A stretch of 64,000 bases of DNA from Pseudomonas versuta (lineage in GTDB: Bacteria; Pseudomonadota; Gammaproteobacteria; Pseudomonadales; Pseudomonadaceae). Each line of letters opens with the position of its first letter. Positions within the stretch are counted from its first letter, which is position 1. Under the pieces are notes generated by a model, which ran no database searches, was not told where the DNA came from, and saw only the letters and a list, made by a program, of their open reading frames with translations. Positions 46,050 to 55,854 of this stretch are shown here, in pieces. Where the stretch lies: contig NZ_CP012676.1 in assembly GCF_001294575.1 (NCBI RefSeq), positions 4,544,001 through 4,608,000 of the forward strand, written 5' to 3'. The position numbers were made by a program, and so were the translations under genes.

Positions 46050-46376
46050 TTAGATAGGACGGCTGCCGTACTTGTTGTCAGGCTTCTTGGGTGGGTCTGC
46101 CACCACGTTGGCCTCGACTTCCTGCACCTTGCCACCTTTGGACAAAAACTCTTCCATGGCGCGGGCCAGAGCATCACGCTCTTTGTTTTTGGCTTCTACA
46201 CTCGGCAGGTCATCAACCGACACTGCAGCCTTGGATTTGCCTTTGGCTGCAGGAACCGGGACATCATCGCCACCATCGTCGTCTGCAACGTCTTCGGCTG
46301 CCGCTTCCAGGCCTTCCTCGGTTTCGTCCTCGTCACCTACTTCGAGGTCATCATTTTCCAGATCGTCGTCGCTCAT
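46050..46376 (-). CDS. sutA: Slow-growth transcription regulator SutA
   Basis: A 108-aa RNA-polymerase-binding protein that supports transcription of housekeeping genes during slow growth in P. aeruginosa. The plan is clear: a strongly acidic, disordered N-terminus (1-40), Lys/Ala linker, a central helix SVEAKNKERDALARAMEEFL and a conserved tail VVADPPKKPDNKYGSRPI. Named from this tail and helix, which I recognise from the P. aeruginosa protein. Single gene with its own 3' terminator; upstream lies a long leader of over 300 nt if the TAGAAT element is its promoter. Confidence 0.88.
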   Translation of the reverse strand: MSDDDLENDDLEVGDEDETEEGLEAAAEDVADDDGGDDVPVPAAKGKSKAAVSVDDLPSVEAKNKERDALARAMEEFLSKGGKVQEVEANVVADPPKKPDNKYGSRPI

Positions 46377-46839
46377 GTTCTACCCCATGACTTACTTAAA
46401 GCAGATTAGTTATATAGACCAGATGCGACAAATGTCGACCGCCGCCGGTGAAAAAGTAGCCTTGGGTAAACCTCAGCTCACGCCTCGTCACTGATTAAAA
46501 TGATGAGGACTTTACGAGCACAGCAACAATTGCGGCACTCGCCCAAATAAACACCTTGCCGTATGCCCGGTGCCAGTTGATCCGCGGTGTTGGCTGGATT
46601 AACCGGCAGCCCGGCCCTGGGGCCTTGAAAGCGTCTGGAGGTCATCCTCGCCTTCGTCTTGCCAGGACACAGTTTTGTGCCCTTCGGCGCGCATTCTAGC
46701 GCGATGGAAAAAAAAGCAAAGCAGCTAATAGTCGAGTTTTGATGTAAGTGATCATCCTACAAATAATTGCCGAACTGATCTCAGGACATGGGAGCAGAAA
46801 AAGTCACCCGGTTGCTGTGAGTCGCGCCACACTCCAGAC
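46377..46839. other. Gene-poor stretch upstream of sutA with candidate promoter
   Basis: About 460 bp. Read leftward it holds a TTGCTT...TAGAAT pair (-10 at 46693-46698) that would give sutA a leader of about 310 nt. A 31-codon frame (46694-46599, MRAEGHKTVSWQDEGEDD...) overlaps that -10 directly, so it cannot be read from this promoter. A short stem GGCACA-AAAC-TGTGTCC lies at about 46665-46681. Nothing else recognised. Confidence 0.4.
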
Positions 46840-46871
46840 AAAAAAATACCCGGCAAGCCGGGTATTTTTTC
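46840..46871 (-). terminator. Terminator of glnK-amtB
   Basis: An 8-bp stem TACCCGGC / GCCGGGTA with AA loop, flanked by A and T runs; the left A-run gives a U-tail for the leftward amtB transcript. Confidence 0.85.
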
Positions 46872-46881
46872 TAACCGCTGG

Positions 46882-48219
46882 TTACAGGTTGTAGCCCCGC
46901 TCGTTGTGCTGTGCCAGGTCCAGGCCAACAGCCTCTTCCTCATCAGCCACTCGCAGGCCCATCACGGCATCCAGCACTTTGAGAATGACGAAGGTCACAA
47001 TCGCGGTGTAGATCACGGTAAAGGCAACGCCTTTGCACTGAATCCAGACTTGAGCGGCGATATCTGTCACGGTGCCGAAACCACCCAGTGCCGGAGCCGC
47101 GAACACACCGGTAAGAATGGCGCCGACGATGCCGCCGATACCGTGTACGCCGAACGCATCCAGCGAATCGTCATAGCCCAGTTTGCGCTTGAGGCTGGTG
47201 GCGCAGAAGAAACAGATCACGCCCGCAGACAAGCCAATCACGATCGAGCCCATCGGGCCAACGGTACCAGCAGCCGGGGTGATGGCAACCAGACCGGCTA
47301 CCACGCCCGAGGCGATCCCCAGTGCGCTTGGCTTGCCATGGGTGACCCACTCGGCAAACATCCAGCCCAGCGCTGCTGCAGCGGTTGCAATCTGAGTGAC
47401 CAGCATCGCCATGCCGGCGGTGCCGTTGGCGGCTGCTGCCGAGCCTGCGTTAAAGCCGAACCAGCCGATCCACAGCATCGCGGCGCCCACCAGGGTGTAA
47501 CCCAGGTTGTGCGGAGCCATCGGGGTGCTAGGGTAGCCTTTGCGTTTGCCGAGCACGATGCACGCAACCAAGCCTGCAATACCGGCGTTGATATGCACCA
47601 CGGTACCGCCTGCGAAATCGAGCACGCCCCAGTCCCACAGCAGGCCGCCGTTACCGCTCCACACCATGTGGGCAATGGGTGCATAGACCAGGGTGAACCA
47701 CACGCCCATGAAAATCAGCATGGCCGAGAACTTCATGCGCTCAGCAAAGGCGCCGACGATCAGAGCCGGAGTGATGATGGCAAAGGTCATCTGGAAGGTG
47801 ATGAACACCGCTTCCGGGAACAGTGCGGTCGATGACGTCAGGCTGGCCGGTGTCACGCCCGCCAGGAACGCTTTGGAAAACCCGCCGATGAACGAGTTGA
47901 AGTTAGTGACGCCCTGCTCCATGCCAGTGGTATCGAACGTGATGCTGTAGCCATAAATGACCCACAGAATGCTGATCAGACCGGTGATGGCGAAGCACTG
48001 CATCATGACTGAAAGAATATTTTTGGAGCGCACCATACCGCCGTAGAACAGCGCCAGGCCGGGGATGGTCATAAACAGCACCAAAGCCGTTGCAGTCAGC
48101 ATCCAGGCGGTGTCGCCGGAATTGAGGACTGGAGCAGCTACTTCGTCTGCCGCCATGGCCAGGCCAGGCATTACGACGGACAGCAGGGCTCCGAGCCCTG
48201 CGATTTTACGCAGAGTCAT
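46882..48219 (-). CDS. amtB: Ammonium transporter AmtB
   Basis: Inner-membrane ammonium channel, 445 aa. A cleavable signal peptide (MTLRKIAGLGALLSVVMPGLAMA) is followed by 11 transmembrane helices; the twin pore histidines lie in VVHINAGIAGLVAC and AFGVHGIGGIVGA, and the signature GKRKGYPS...NLGYTLVGAAMLWIGWFGFNAGS is present. ATG 48219 has AGGAG 12-16 nt upstream and begins the signal peptide; the longer frame has no homology. GlnK is encoded 34 bp upstream and blocks the channel when nitrogen is plentiful. Confidence 0.96.
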   Translation of the reverse strand: MTLRKIAGLGALLSVVMPGLAMAADEVAAPVLNSGDTAWMLTATALVLFMTIPGLALFYGGMVRSKNILSVMMQCFAITGLISILWVIYGYSITFDTTGMEQGVTNFNSFIGGFSKAFLAGVTPASLTSSTALFPEAVFITFQMTFAIITPALIVGAFAERMKFSAMLIFMGVWFTLVYAPIAHMVWSGNGGLLWDWGVLDFAGGTVVHINAGIAGLVACIVLGKRKGYPSTPMAPHNLGYTLVGAAMLWIGWFGFNAGSAAAANGTAGMAMLVTQIATAAAALGWMFAEWVTHGKPSALGIASGVVAGLVAITPAAGTVGPMGSIVIGLSAGVICFFCATSLKRKLGYDDSLDAFGVHGIGGIVGAILTGVFAAPALGGFGTVTDIAAQVWIQCKGVAFTVIYTAIVTFVILKVLDAVMGLRVADEEEAVGLDLAQHNERGYNL

Positions 48220-48253
48220 AGTGTTTTCTCCTGGGGCGTTGGGGTATGGCGGC

Positions 48254-48640
<387 letters not shown>

Positions 48641-48798
48641 TCAAGTCTAAGCGCAGTGTCTGGCTTTGTAACGCATCGTCAGCCTTCTTCAGGTTGCTCA
48701 ACGTGTATCAGTCGTCGGTGACGAAAGCTTCCCCTGAACCACCTGCCGCACTGCCTTAGTGATAGCTACTGCATCAGTGCCTGAGTCACAGGCAACTA

Positions 48799-48814
48799 AG
48801 CAGAAACCTTGCCA
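48799..48814 (-). promoter_or_regulatory. Candidate sigma-54 promoter of glnK-amtB
   Basis: Read leftward TGGCAAGGTTTCTGCT fits TGGCACG-N4-TTGCT at 14 of 16 scored positions including the key GG (-24) and GC (-12) with correct spacing. NtrC control of glnK-amtB is well known. The start point would leave a leader of about 195 nt. A GCACTG...CAGTGC dyad lies between it and the gene. Confidence 0.55.
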
Positions 48815-49008
48815 TGTCTGGAAATGCCAGTAATTACAGGTGCTTATTGATAGCTGATGGCTTTTTGCCGGATGGAGTAGAGATTTTATGCACGTAAACG
48901 GTGCGTGCCCTGAGAGCGGGATGCCCGAAAGCGTGCGCAGGGCGTTGCAGAGGGAGCCCCGGCCCTGCGTGATACACTCGCCACCACCCGTTTTTCAGGA
49001 CCTTACCC

Positions 49009-49269
49009 ATGCTCGCGCCCAAAGACCTCCTCGATGCCCTGAGTGGCCAGGCTTCCCGTTTGTTCAGCGGCGAGACCGCGCTGCCGCGCACTGAAATCGA
49101 AAGCCAGTTCAAAGCCTTGCTGCAGAGTGGCTTCAGCAAGCTGGATCTGGTGAGCCGCGAGGAATTCGACAGTCAAATGGTCGTTCTGGCCCGTACCCGC
49201 GCCCGTCTCGAAAGCCTCGAAGCCAAAGTGGCCGAACTGGAAGCCAAATTGCTGCCGCCCACCGAGTAA
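49009..49269 (+). CDS. ubiK: Ubiquinone biosynthesis accessory factor UbiK
   Basis: An 86-aa protein of the YqiC/BMFP family that helps the UbiJ-based complex make ubiquinone under oxygen. The N-terminal amphipathic region (LLDALSGQASRLFSG) precedes a C-terminal coiled coil rich in Glu, Leu and Arg (about 50-84). It trimerises through this coil in E. coli. Stands between glnK (divergent) and comM, with only the VOC gene between. ACCTTACCC upstream of ATG 49009 is a weak ribosome site. Confidence 0.92.
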   Translation: MLAPKDLLDALSGQASRLFSGETALPRTEIESQFKALLQSGFSKLDLVSREEFDSQMVVLARTRARLESLEAKVAELEAKLLPPTE

Positions 49270-49315
49270 CGCTCAAAGGCGGTGCGTTTACCCTTATGCA
49301 CAAGGACGTTTTTGC

Positions 49316-49738
49316 ATGTTGGTGATGAATCGGCTGGTTCCCGAGATGATTGTCTCGGACCTTGCCTGCAGCTTGCGTTTTTACTGCGAGGTGCTTGGCT
49401 TTCGGATCGAGTATCAACGGCCTGAACATCACTTTGCGTTTTTGTCATTTCACGGCAGTCAGCTGATGCTGGAGCAGGACGACCTTGAAGAGTCGTCCTG
49501 GCGCGTCGGGCCACTGCAGGCGCCGTTTGGAAGAGGCATGAACCTGTCGATCAAATGCCCCGACGTCCAGGGGCTGGTCGCCCGTTTCGAAACCGCAGGG
49601 CACACATTGCGCAAACCCCTTGAAGAGCGCTGGTACCGCAGCAACGACGTGCTGTTCGGTGAGCGCAACTGTTTGCTGCTCGACCCCGACGGTTACCTGC
49701 TGCGCTTTGCCGAAGACCTGGGAACAAAAGCACTGTAA
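49316..49738 (+). CDS. VOC-family protein (glyoxalase/bleomycin-resistance fold)
   Basis: A 140-aa single vicinal-oxygen-chelate domain pair: LVPEMIVSDLACSLRFYCEVLGF at the N-terminus and the second beta-alpha-beta unit ending LLLDPDGYLLRFAEDLG. The nearest named relatives are bleomycin-binding (BLMA-like) proteins; resistance is not implied. Start ATG 49316 after AAGGA; an ATG three codons later is possible. This gene is an addition between ubiK and comM relative to P. aeruginosa. Confidence 0.85.
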   Translation: MLVMNRLVPEMIVSDLACSLRFYCEVLGFRIEYQRPEHHFAFLSFHGSQLMLEQDDLEESSWRVGPLQAPFGRGMNLSIKCPDVQGLVARFETAGHTLRKPLEERWYRSNDVLFGERNCLLLDPDGYLLRFAEDLGTKAL

Positions 49739-49884
49739 CCGGGCGGATCGCTGAGCAATTCTCTAGCGCCTCGTGCCCCGTCAGCGGCTTCTGACTGCGC
49801 CAACACATCCGGTATCCATTCGCACCCTGACGCTAACGCCCTATTCCCGCAGGATGCGATTTTTGCGAGCTCAAGGAGTGAGTC

Positions 49885-51378
49885 ATGTCGCTGGCCATCG
49901 TTTACAGCCGTGCTCAAACAGGCGTCGAGGCGCCGGCCGTCACGGTCGAAGCGCATCTGGCCAATGGATTGCCGGCCCTGACGCTGGTCGGGCTGCCCGA
50001 AACCGCGGTCAGGGAAAGCAAGGACCGGGTACGCAGCGCGATTCTTAATTCCGGGTTTGATTTCCCGGCGAGGCGTATCACGCTCAATCTGGCGCCCGCC
50101 GACCTGCCCAAGGACGGCGGGCGCTTTGACCTGGCCATTGCCCTGGGCATCCTGGCCGCCAGCGGGCAAATTCCCGCTGCGGTGCTGACGCACGTTGAGT
50201 GTCTGGGGGAGCTGGCCTTGTCGGGCGCCATCAGGTCGGTTCAGGGCGTGTTGCCTGCTGCCCTGGCAGCACGGGCGGCGGGCCGGGCGCTGGTGGTGCC
50301 ACTGGCCAATGCAGAGGAAGCCTGTCTGGCCTCCGGGCTGACGGTAATCGCGGTCGAGCACTTGTTACAGGCAGTGGCACATTTCGCAGGTCGTACGGTG
50401 ATTGAGCCTTATGCTGCCAGCGGCTTGTTGCGGGTAAACATGCCTTATCCGGACTTGAGCGATGTACAAGGCCAGCTCTCGGCTAAACGGGCGTTATTGA
50501 TCGCCGCCGCAGGCAGCCACAATTTATTGTTCACCGGGCCGCCCGGCACCGGCAAAACCCTGCTGGCCAGTCGTCTCCCGGGTTTATTGCCGCCACTCAA
50601 CGAGCAAGAGGCGCTGGAGGTGGCGGCCATCCAGTCGGTAGCCAGCCATGTGCCCTTGAGTTGTTGGCCGCAGCGCCCGTTTCGTCAGCCGCACCATTCG
50701 GCGTCTGGCCCGGCACTGGTGGGCGGTGGCTCTAAACCGCAGCCAGGGGAGATTACTCTGGCGCACCACGGGGTACTGTTTCTCGATGAGCTGCCCGAGT
50801 TCGACCGCAAAGTGCTGGAGGTGCTCAGAGAGCCGATGGAGTCGGGTTTTATCGTGATCGCCCGGGCCCGTGATCGAATGCGGTTTCCGGCGCGCTTCCA
50901 GCTGGTTGCCGCGATGAACCCCTGCCCCTGTGGATATCTGGGCGAGGCCACGGGCCATTGTCGCTGTACCCCGGAGCAAATTCAGCGGTACCGCAACAAA
51001 CTCTCCGGCCCCTTGCTTGATCGCATCGACCTGCATCTGACAGTGGCCCGGGAAACCACCTCACTCAACCCCGCGCTTGCCTGTGGCGCCAGCACTGCCA
51101 GCGCCGCTGCTTCAGTGGCGGGTGCCCGTGAACGGCAGTTGCAACGCCAGGGGTGTGCCAATGCCTTTCTGGATCTTCCCGGTGTGCGTACTCAGTGCAG
51201 GTTGAGTGACGTGGATAGCACCTGGCTGGAGACCGCCTGTGAGCGCATGACCTTGTCCCTGCGGGCCGCCCACCGGTTGCTGAAAGTGGCGCGCACCCTG
51301 GCGGATCTGGAGCAAGCGCAATGCATAGAACGCAAGCACCTGGCAGAGGCGTTGCAGTATCGGCCGGTCAGTGGGTAG
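49885..51378 (+). CDS. comM: ComM/YifB family AAA+ ATPase (Mg-chelatase-like)
   Basis: Hexameric helicase that extends branch migration during natural transformation. The 497-aa protein has an N-terminal Lon-like domain (PAVTVEAHLANGLPALTLVG), Walker A GPPGTGKT (about residue 220), Walker B VLFLDELPEF, the Arg-finger block and a C-terminal zinc motif CPCGYLGEATGHCRC. ATG 49885 follows AAGGAG at good spacing. With dprA it suggests that the strain keeps transformation genes, although the pilus parts are outside the window. Confidence 0.94.
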   Translation: MSLAIVYSRAQTGVEAPAVTVEAHLANGLPALTLVGLPETAVRESKDRVRSAILNSGFDFPARRITLNLAPADLPKDGGRFDLAIALGILAASGQIPAAVLTHVECLGELALSGAIRSVQGVLPAALAARAAGRALVVPLANAEEACLASGLTVIAVEHLLQAVAHFAGRTVIEPYAASGLLRVNMPYPDLSDVQGQLSAKRALLIAAAGSHNLLFTGPPGTGKTLLASRLPGLLPPLNEQEALEVAAIQSVASHVPLSCWPQRPFRQPHHSASGPALVGGGSKPQPGEITLAHHGVLFLDELPEFDRKVLEVLREPMESGFIVIARARDRMRFPARFQLVAAMNPCPCGYLGEATGHCRCTPEQIQRYRNKLSGPLLDRIDLHLTVARETTSLNPALACGASTASAAASVAGARERQLQRQGCANAFLDLPGVRTQCRLSDVDSTWLETACERMTLSLRAAHRLLKVARTLADLEQAQCIERKHLAEALQYRPVSG

Positions 51379-51384
51379 CGGGCT

Positions 51385-52305
51385 TCACACCATTCGCTTG
51401 ACCACTGGCAGTTCCATGGCAGCCACTTCGTGTTGCAGAAAGTCGCTGAGGCGCTTCAACCGTTCGCCGCCGGGTCGGGTTTTTGGCCAGACCAGGTAGT
51501 AGTTTTCGCCACTGGCCACAGCGGTCCGAAAGGGCAGGCTTAAACGGTTTTGAGCGACGTCTTCGGCGACCATCAGCAGGTCGCCCATCGAGATGCCGTA
51601 GCCGCGGGCGGCGGCGATCATGCCCAGCTCCAGGGTGTCGAAGACTTGCCCGCCCTTGAGTGACACTTGCCCGCTCAGGCCCATGCAGTCGAGCCAGCGG
51701 CGCCAGTCGCGACGGTCGGGCGTCGGGTGCAGCAGTTCGGTGCCTGCCAGCCGCCTGGCATCCCATGGCTGGTCGTCCTGCAAATTGGGGGCGCCGACCG
51801 GAATCAGCATCTCCGGGAACAGCAGCGTGGCCTCCCAATCGGGTGGAAAGTGGCCATTGCCCAGAAGTACTGCGCAGTCGAACGGTTCCTGATTGAAGTC
51901 AACGTGATCGATGTCCATCCACGCACTGGTCAGTTGCACTTCGTTGCCCGGCTGCAACTGGCGAAAACGACTCAGTCGGGCCAGCAGCCAGCGCATGGTC
52001 AGGGTCGAGGGTGCCTTCATGCGCAAGATGTCATCTTCGGCCCGCAAGGTAATACAGGCCCGCTCCAGTGCACTGAAACCTTCGCGAACACCGGGCAACA
52101 GCAGGCGCGCGGATTCAGTGAGTTGCAGGTTGCGACCGCTGCGCTGGAACAAGCGGCAGGCAAAATGCTCTTCGAGGGTTTTGATATGCCGGCTCACCGC
52201 ACTCTGGGTAATCGACAGCTCTTCGCCCGCCCGGGTGAACGAACTATGACGGGCTGCGGCTTCAAAGGCGCGCAAGGCATAAAGCGGAGGAAGACTACGA
52301 GACAT
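51385..52305 (-). CDS. LysR-family regulator (GcvA-like)
   Basis: A 306-aa LysR protein of the GcvA/AmpR type: HTH segment FEAAARHSSFTRAGEELSITQSAVSRHIKTLE at about 10-42, then an effector domain. ATG 52305 gives the usual start MSRSLPPLYALRAFEAAAR; an in-frame ATG 18 codons upstream has no ribosome site. Divergent from the MATE pump gene across 152 bp; the same pair lies side by side in P. aeruginosa, so regulation of the pump is possible but not shown. Confidence 0.9.
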   Translation of the reverse strand: MSRSLPPLYALRAFEAAARHSSFTRAGEELSITQSAVSRHIKTLEEHFACRLFQRSGRNLQLTESARLLLPGVREGFSALERACITLRAEDDILRMKAPSTLTMRWLLARLSRFRQLQPGNEVQLTSAWMDIDHVDFNQEPFDCAVLLGNGHFPPDWEATLLFPEMLIPVGAPNLQDDQPWDARRLAGTELLHPTPDRRDWRRWLDCMGLSGQVSLKGGQVFDTLELGMIAAARGYGISMGDLLMVAEDVAQNRLSLPFRTAVASGENYYLVWPKTRPGGERLKRLSDFLQHEVAAMELPVVKRMV

Positions 52306-52457
52306 GGGCGCATATTCCGGGGCTGGAGTGGAGCAAGTCCTGATATCAGGCAGCTGCATGAGTTTTAATCATGCCATTGATCGTTTTTATCCCTTTGCTT
52401 AAAACACTCAGCGCACCGAGAATCAAGCCTTTCAATGCACCTTAAGAAATCCAGACG

Positions 52458-53855
52458 ATGATCAAAAAGCATCCTGCACGTATCGAACTCCGGGCCATCT
52501 TGCGGCTGGCAGGGCCGCTGATTGCCTCGCAGTTGGCTCACATGCTGATGGTGCTTACCGACACGCTGATGATGGCCCGCCTGAGCCCGGAGGCTCTGGC
52601 GGGCGGGAGCCTGGGGGCGGCGAGCTATTCCTTTGTGTCGATTTTCTGCATTGGCGTGATTGCCGCCGTGGGTACCTTGGTATCGATTCGCCAGGGGGGT
52701 GGCGACATTGAAGGCGCGACCCGCCTGACCCAGGCCGGATTGTGGCTGGCCTGGGCGCTGGCGCTGGGCGGCGCGTTGATGCTGTGGAATATCAAGCCGT
52801 TGCTGTTGCTGTTTGGGCAGACGCCGACCAACGTTGAAGCCGCCGGCCAGTTTTTGCTGCTGTTGCCGTTTGCCCTGCCGGGCTATATGACGTTTATGGC
52901 ATTGCGCGGATTTACCAGCGCCATGGGGCGCGCGACGCCGGTAATGGTGATCAGCCTGATCGGCACCGTCGCCAATTTCCTGCTCAATTACGCGCTGATT
53001 ACCGGCATGTTCGGCCTGCCCCGGTTGGGCCTGACGGGCATCGGTCTGGTTACTGCGATCGTGGCGACCTGCATGGCCGCGGGTCTGGCCTGGCATATCC
53101 ATCGGCATCCGGCCTACGACGCGTATCCGATTCGCAATGGTCTGTCGCGGATTAATCTGACTTACCTGCGGGAACTGTGGCGCCTGGGCCTGCCGATTGG
53201 CGGGACCTACGCTGTGGAGGTCGGGTTGTTTGCCTTTGCAGCCCTGTGCATGGGCACCATGGGCAGCACTCAACTGGCAGCCCACCAGATTGCCCTGCAA
53301 ATTGTGTCCGCAGCGTTCATGGTCCCGGCCGGGTTGTCTTATGCAATTACCATGCGTATCGGTCAGCACTATGGCGGTGGCGATTTGCTCCGGGCGCGCT
53401 TGGCGGGCCGGGTCGGGATTGGTTGCGGCGCGGTGATTATGCTCGGTTTTTCAGTGGTGTTCTGGTTCTGGCCGAGCCAGTTGATTGGTCTGTTTCTGGA
53501 TTACAACGATCCGGCGTTCCGCCCGGTGTTCGAGCTGGCGATCAGCCTGCTGGCGGTCGCGGCATGGTTTGAGCTGTTCGATGGGGTGCAAACCATTGCG
53601 ATGGGCGCTATCCGCGGGCTCAAGGATGCCAGGACCACCTTCCTTGTCGGCCTGTTTTGCTATTGGGCCATTGGTGCGCCGATGGCCTGGCTGCTGGCAT
53701 TCACGTTTGGCTGGGGCCCGACTGGCGTGTGGTGGGGCCTGGCATTGGGCCTGGCTTGTTCGTCGGTAAGCCTGACGCTGGCGTTCGAGTGGAAGATGCG
53801 GCGCATGTTAAAGCGTGAGAGCAAGGTGTCGAAAATGGCCGAGATGGCATGTTGA
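52458..53855 (+). CDS. MATE-family multidrug efflux transporter
   Basis: Cation-coupled inner-membrane antiporter, 465 aa, 12 helices. The NorM-like start LRLAGPLIASQLAHMLMVLTDTLMMARLSPEALAG holds the first two helices; a second copy of the fold begins near 240 (LPIGGTYAVEVGLFAFAALCMGTMGSTQLAAHQIALQ). Substrates for this member are unknown; relatives export fluoroquinolones and dyes. It precedes the GGDEF-EAL gene on the opposite strand with a REP between them. Confidence 0.93.
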   Translation: MIKKHPARIELRAILRLAGPLIASQLAHMLMVLTDTLMMARLSPEALAGGSLGAASYSFVSIFCIGVIAAVGTLVSIRQGGGDIEGATRLTQAGLWLAWALALGGALMLWNIKPLLLLFGQTPTNVEAAGQFLLLLPFALPGYMTFMALRGFTSAMGRATPVMVISLIGTVANFLLNYALITGMFGLPRLGLTGIGLVTAIVATCMAAGLAWHIHRHPAYDAYPIRNGLSRINLTYLRELWRLGLPIGGTYAVEVGLFAFAALCMGTMGSTQLAAHQIALQIVSAAFMVPAGLSYAITMRIGQHYGGGDLLRARLAGRVGIGCGAVIMLGFSVVFWFWPSQLIGLFLDYNDPAFRPVFELAISLLAVAAWFELFDGVQTIAMGAIRGLKDARTTFLVGLFCYWAIGAPMAWLLAFTFGWGPTGVWWGLALGLACSSVSLTLAFEWKMRRMLKRESKVSKMAEMAC

Positions 53856-53857
53856 AC

Positions 53858-53918
53858 CTGTAGGAGCGAGCCTGCTCGCGAGCTCCTGGCTAGCGTGTTG
53901 AACAGCTCGCTCCTACAG
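53858..53918. repeat. REP pair
   Basis: Perfect 14-bp outer stem CTGTAGGAGCGAGC (53858-53871) / GCTCGCTCCTACAG (53905-53918), between convergent MATE and GGDEF-EAL genes. Confidence 0.9.
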
Positions 53919-53925
53919 GTGCCGG

Positions 53926-55593
53926 CTAGATAACCTGCGGCATCTTTTGCTGCTCGCCCAGGGTCAAAAATTCCACCAGATCTGCCAGCGGCAGCGGCCT
54001 GCTGATGAAGTAGCCCTGTACCTGATCACAGCCAAAATCGCGCAGTAATGACAGTTGCTCAGGGGTTTCGACGCCTTCGGCAACCACTTCCAGTTTCAGG
54101 TTGTGGGCCAGGTTGATCATCGCGTGGACCAGCTTGCGGTTCTCTTCACGGTCTTCCATACCGCCAACAAAGCTTTTGTCGATTTTCAGCAGCGCAATCG
54201 GCAGGCTGTTCAGGTGCACGAACGATGAGAACCCGGTGCCGAAGTCGTCCAGCGAGAAGCGTACCCCCAGCCTTCCCAGGGCATCCATGGTTTGTTTTAC
54301 CAGGTCACTGCGGCGCATGACCGCCGTTTCGGTCAGTTCGAATTCCAGCCACTGGGCTTCAACCCCGCGCTCGGTGATCAGCCGACTGAGCGTCGACAGC
54401 AGCTGGCTGTCCTGGAACTGCCGGAACGACAGGTTGACCGCCATGTGCAGCGCCTGCAGGCCGCGTTCGCGCAGGGCCTGCATATCGCGCAGGGCCCGGG
54501 AAATCACCCAGTAACCCAGCGGCACGATCAGTCCGCTTTGCTCGGCCAATGGCACGAATTCGTTGGGTGCGAGCAAGCCGCGCTCGGTGTGGCGCCAGCG
54601 TACCAGTGCTTCGAGCCCGACAATGTTGCCCGTACCCAAATCCAGGCGCGGCTGGTAGTGCAGTTCCAGTTCGTCACGGCGCAAGGCCCGACGCAGCTCG
54701 CTTTCGAGGTCGGCCAGGCTGCGGGCATTACGATTGATGCGCTCGTCGAACACGTGGAAGGTGCAGCCCTGGGTGCTTTTGGCCTGCTGCATGGCGATGT
54801 GTGCGTGCCACATTAATGGATCGGCCCCGGCGTTGGCCCGCGCATGGGCAATGCCAAGGCTGCAACCGATCAGCAAGCTTTCACCGTCGATCCAGTAGGG
54901 CTCGCCCATGACTTCGGTGATACGTTCGGCGATCCATTCGGCCCGCTCGGGTGCGCGGCGGGTGTCGATCAGCAGGGCAAATTCATCGCTGCCCAACCTG
55001 GCGATCTGATCGCCGGCTTCGAGCTGGCTTTTGAGGCGTGCCACGACTTGCAGGATCAGACGGTCACCGGCCTGATGCCCGAGGGCATCGTTAGCGTGAC
55101 GAAAATTGTCGAGGTCCAGGTGCCCGAGGGCAATGCCGCGCCCGTCACTTTCGGCCAGTCGCACTGCCAGCAGGGTCTGGAACCCCTGTCGGTTGGCGAT
55201 GCCGGTTAGCGGGTCTTCTTCGGCCAGCCGCAACAAGGTGTGCTCAAGCACACCGCGTTCGCGCACATGGCGCAAACAGCGTCGCAGAACATCGGTGTTC
55301 AGGCTTGCACCGATCAACCAGTCGCTGACCCCTTGGGGCGCAACCTCTGGCTCGCTGTCCAGCAACAAAATGGTGGACAGGCGGCATCGACCCGGCGCGG
55401 GCTGCAGCGCCGGGGTGGTCAGCAGCAGCGCATTGCGGTCGTTTTCGAACAGGTAGCTGATCGACTCCCAGCCCGGCGCGCATATCAGTACGACCGTATT
55501 TCCCATGGGCGCCAGACACTCGCGTACTAGCGCAGCCCAAGAGGGCTCCTCGGCCAGTAACAGCAAACGCAAGGGTTCAACATGCTTGGACAA
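53926..55593 (-). CDS. GGDEF-EAL c-di-GMP phosphodiesterase (ProE-like)
   Basis: A 555-aa cytoplasmic protein with an N-terminal receiver-like region (1-115, phospho-acceptor not evident), a degenerate GGDEF domain (GSDEF at 201-205, so cyclase activity is unlikely), and an EAL domain with intact EALVRW (328-333), NLSFRQF, ELTETAVM, LDDFGTGFSS and KIDKSFV. It therefore most likely degrades c-di-GMP, promoting motility over biofilm. The P. aeruginosa gene at this place (PA5295, ProE) is a known phosphodiesterase. Divergent from rep. Confidence 0.92.
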   Translation of the reverse strand: MSKHVEPLRLLLLAEEPSWAALVRECLAPMGNTVVLICAPGWESISYLFENDRNALLLTTPALQPAPGRCRLSTILLLDSEPEVAPQGVSDWLIGASLNTDVLRRCLRHVRERGVLEHTLLRLAEEDPLTGIANRQGFQTLLAVRLAESDGRGIALGHLDLDNFRHANDALGHQAGDRLILQVVARLKSQLEAGDQIARLGSDEFALLIDTRRAPERAEWIAERITEVMGEPYWIDGESLLIGCSLGIAHARANAGADPLMWHAHIAMQQAKSTQGCTFHVFDERINRNARSLADLESELRRALRRDELELHYQPRLDLGTGNIVGLEALVRWRHTERGLLAPNEFVPLAEQSGLIVPLGYWVISRALRDMQALRERGLQALHMAVNLSFRQFQDSQLLSTLSRLITERGVEAQWLEFELTETAVMRRSDLVKQTMDALGRLGVRFSLDDFGTGFSSFVHLNSLPIALLKIDKSFVGGMEDREENRKLVHAMINLAHNLKLEVVAEGVETPEQLSLLRDFGCDQVQGYFISRPLPLADLVEFLTLGEQQKMPQVI

Positions 55594-55810
55594 GCTAGCT
55601 CCCTAGACTCTGCATAAATTCAGGCGATGGGCATTATGACGTGCCATTGGCACATGGCAAATGATACCGGTTCTCAAATGCGCGAGGTCAGTACATACCA
55701 AACGGTAGACCAAAACACTTGGGTATCCTGCGGCAAAGTAACAAAAGCGGCAAATTTAGATAGAGTGCCACGTCACACTGTCGCACAGGGGCAGCAATAT
55801 CTGCTCAGCC

Positions 55811-55819
55811 TGTTAAAAT
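55811..55819 (+). promoter_or_regulatory. Extended -10 promoter for rep
   Basis: TGTTAAAAT is an extended -10 (TG-N-TAAAAT), 35 nt before the rep ATG in the 261-bp gap shared with the GGDEF-EAL gene. Confidence 0.5.
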
Positions 55820-55854
55820 GCCTGCCCTTTTTGCACACGACCCCTATTTTCGTC

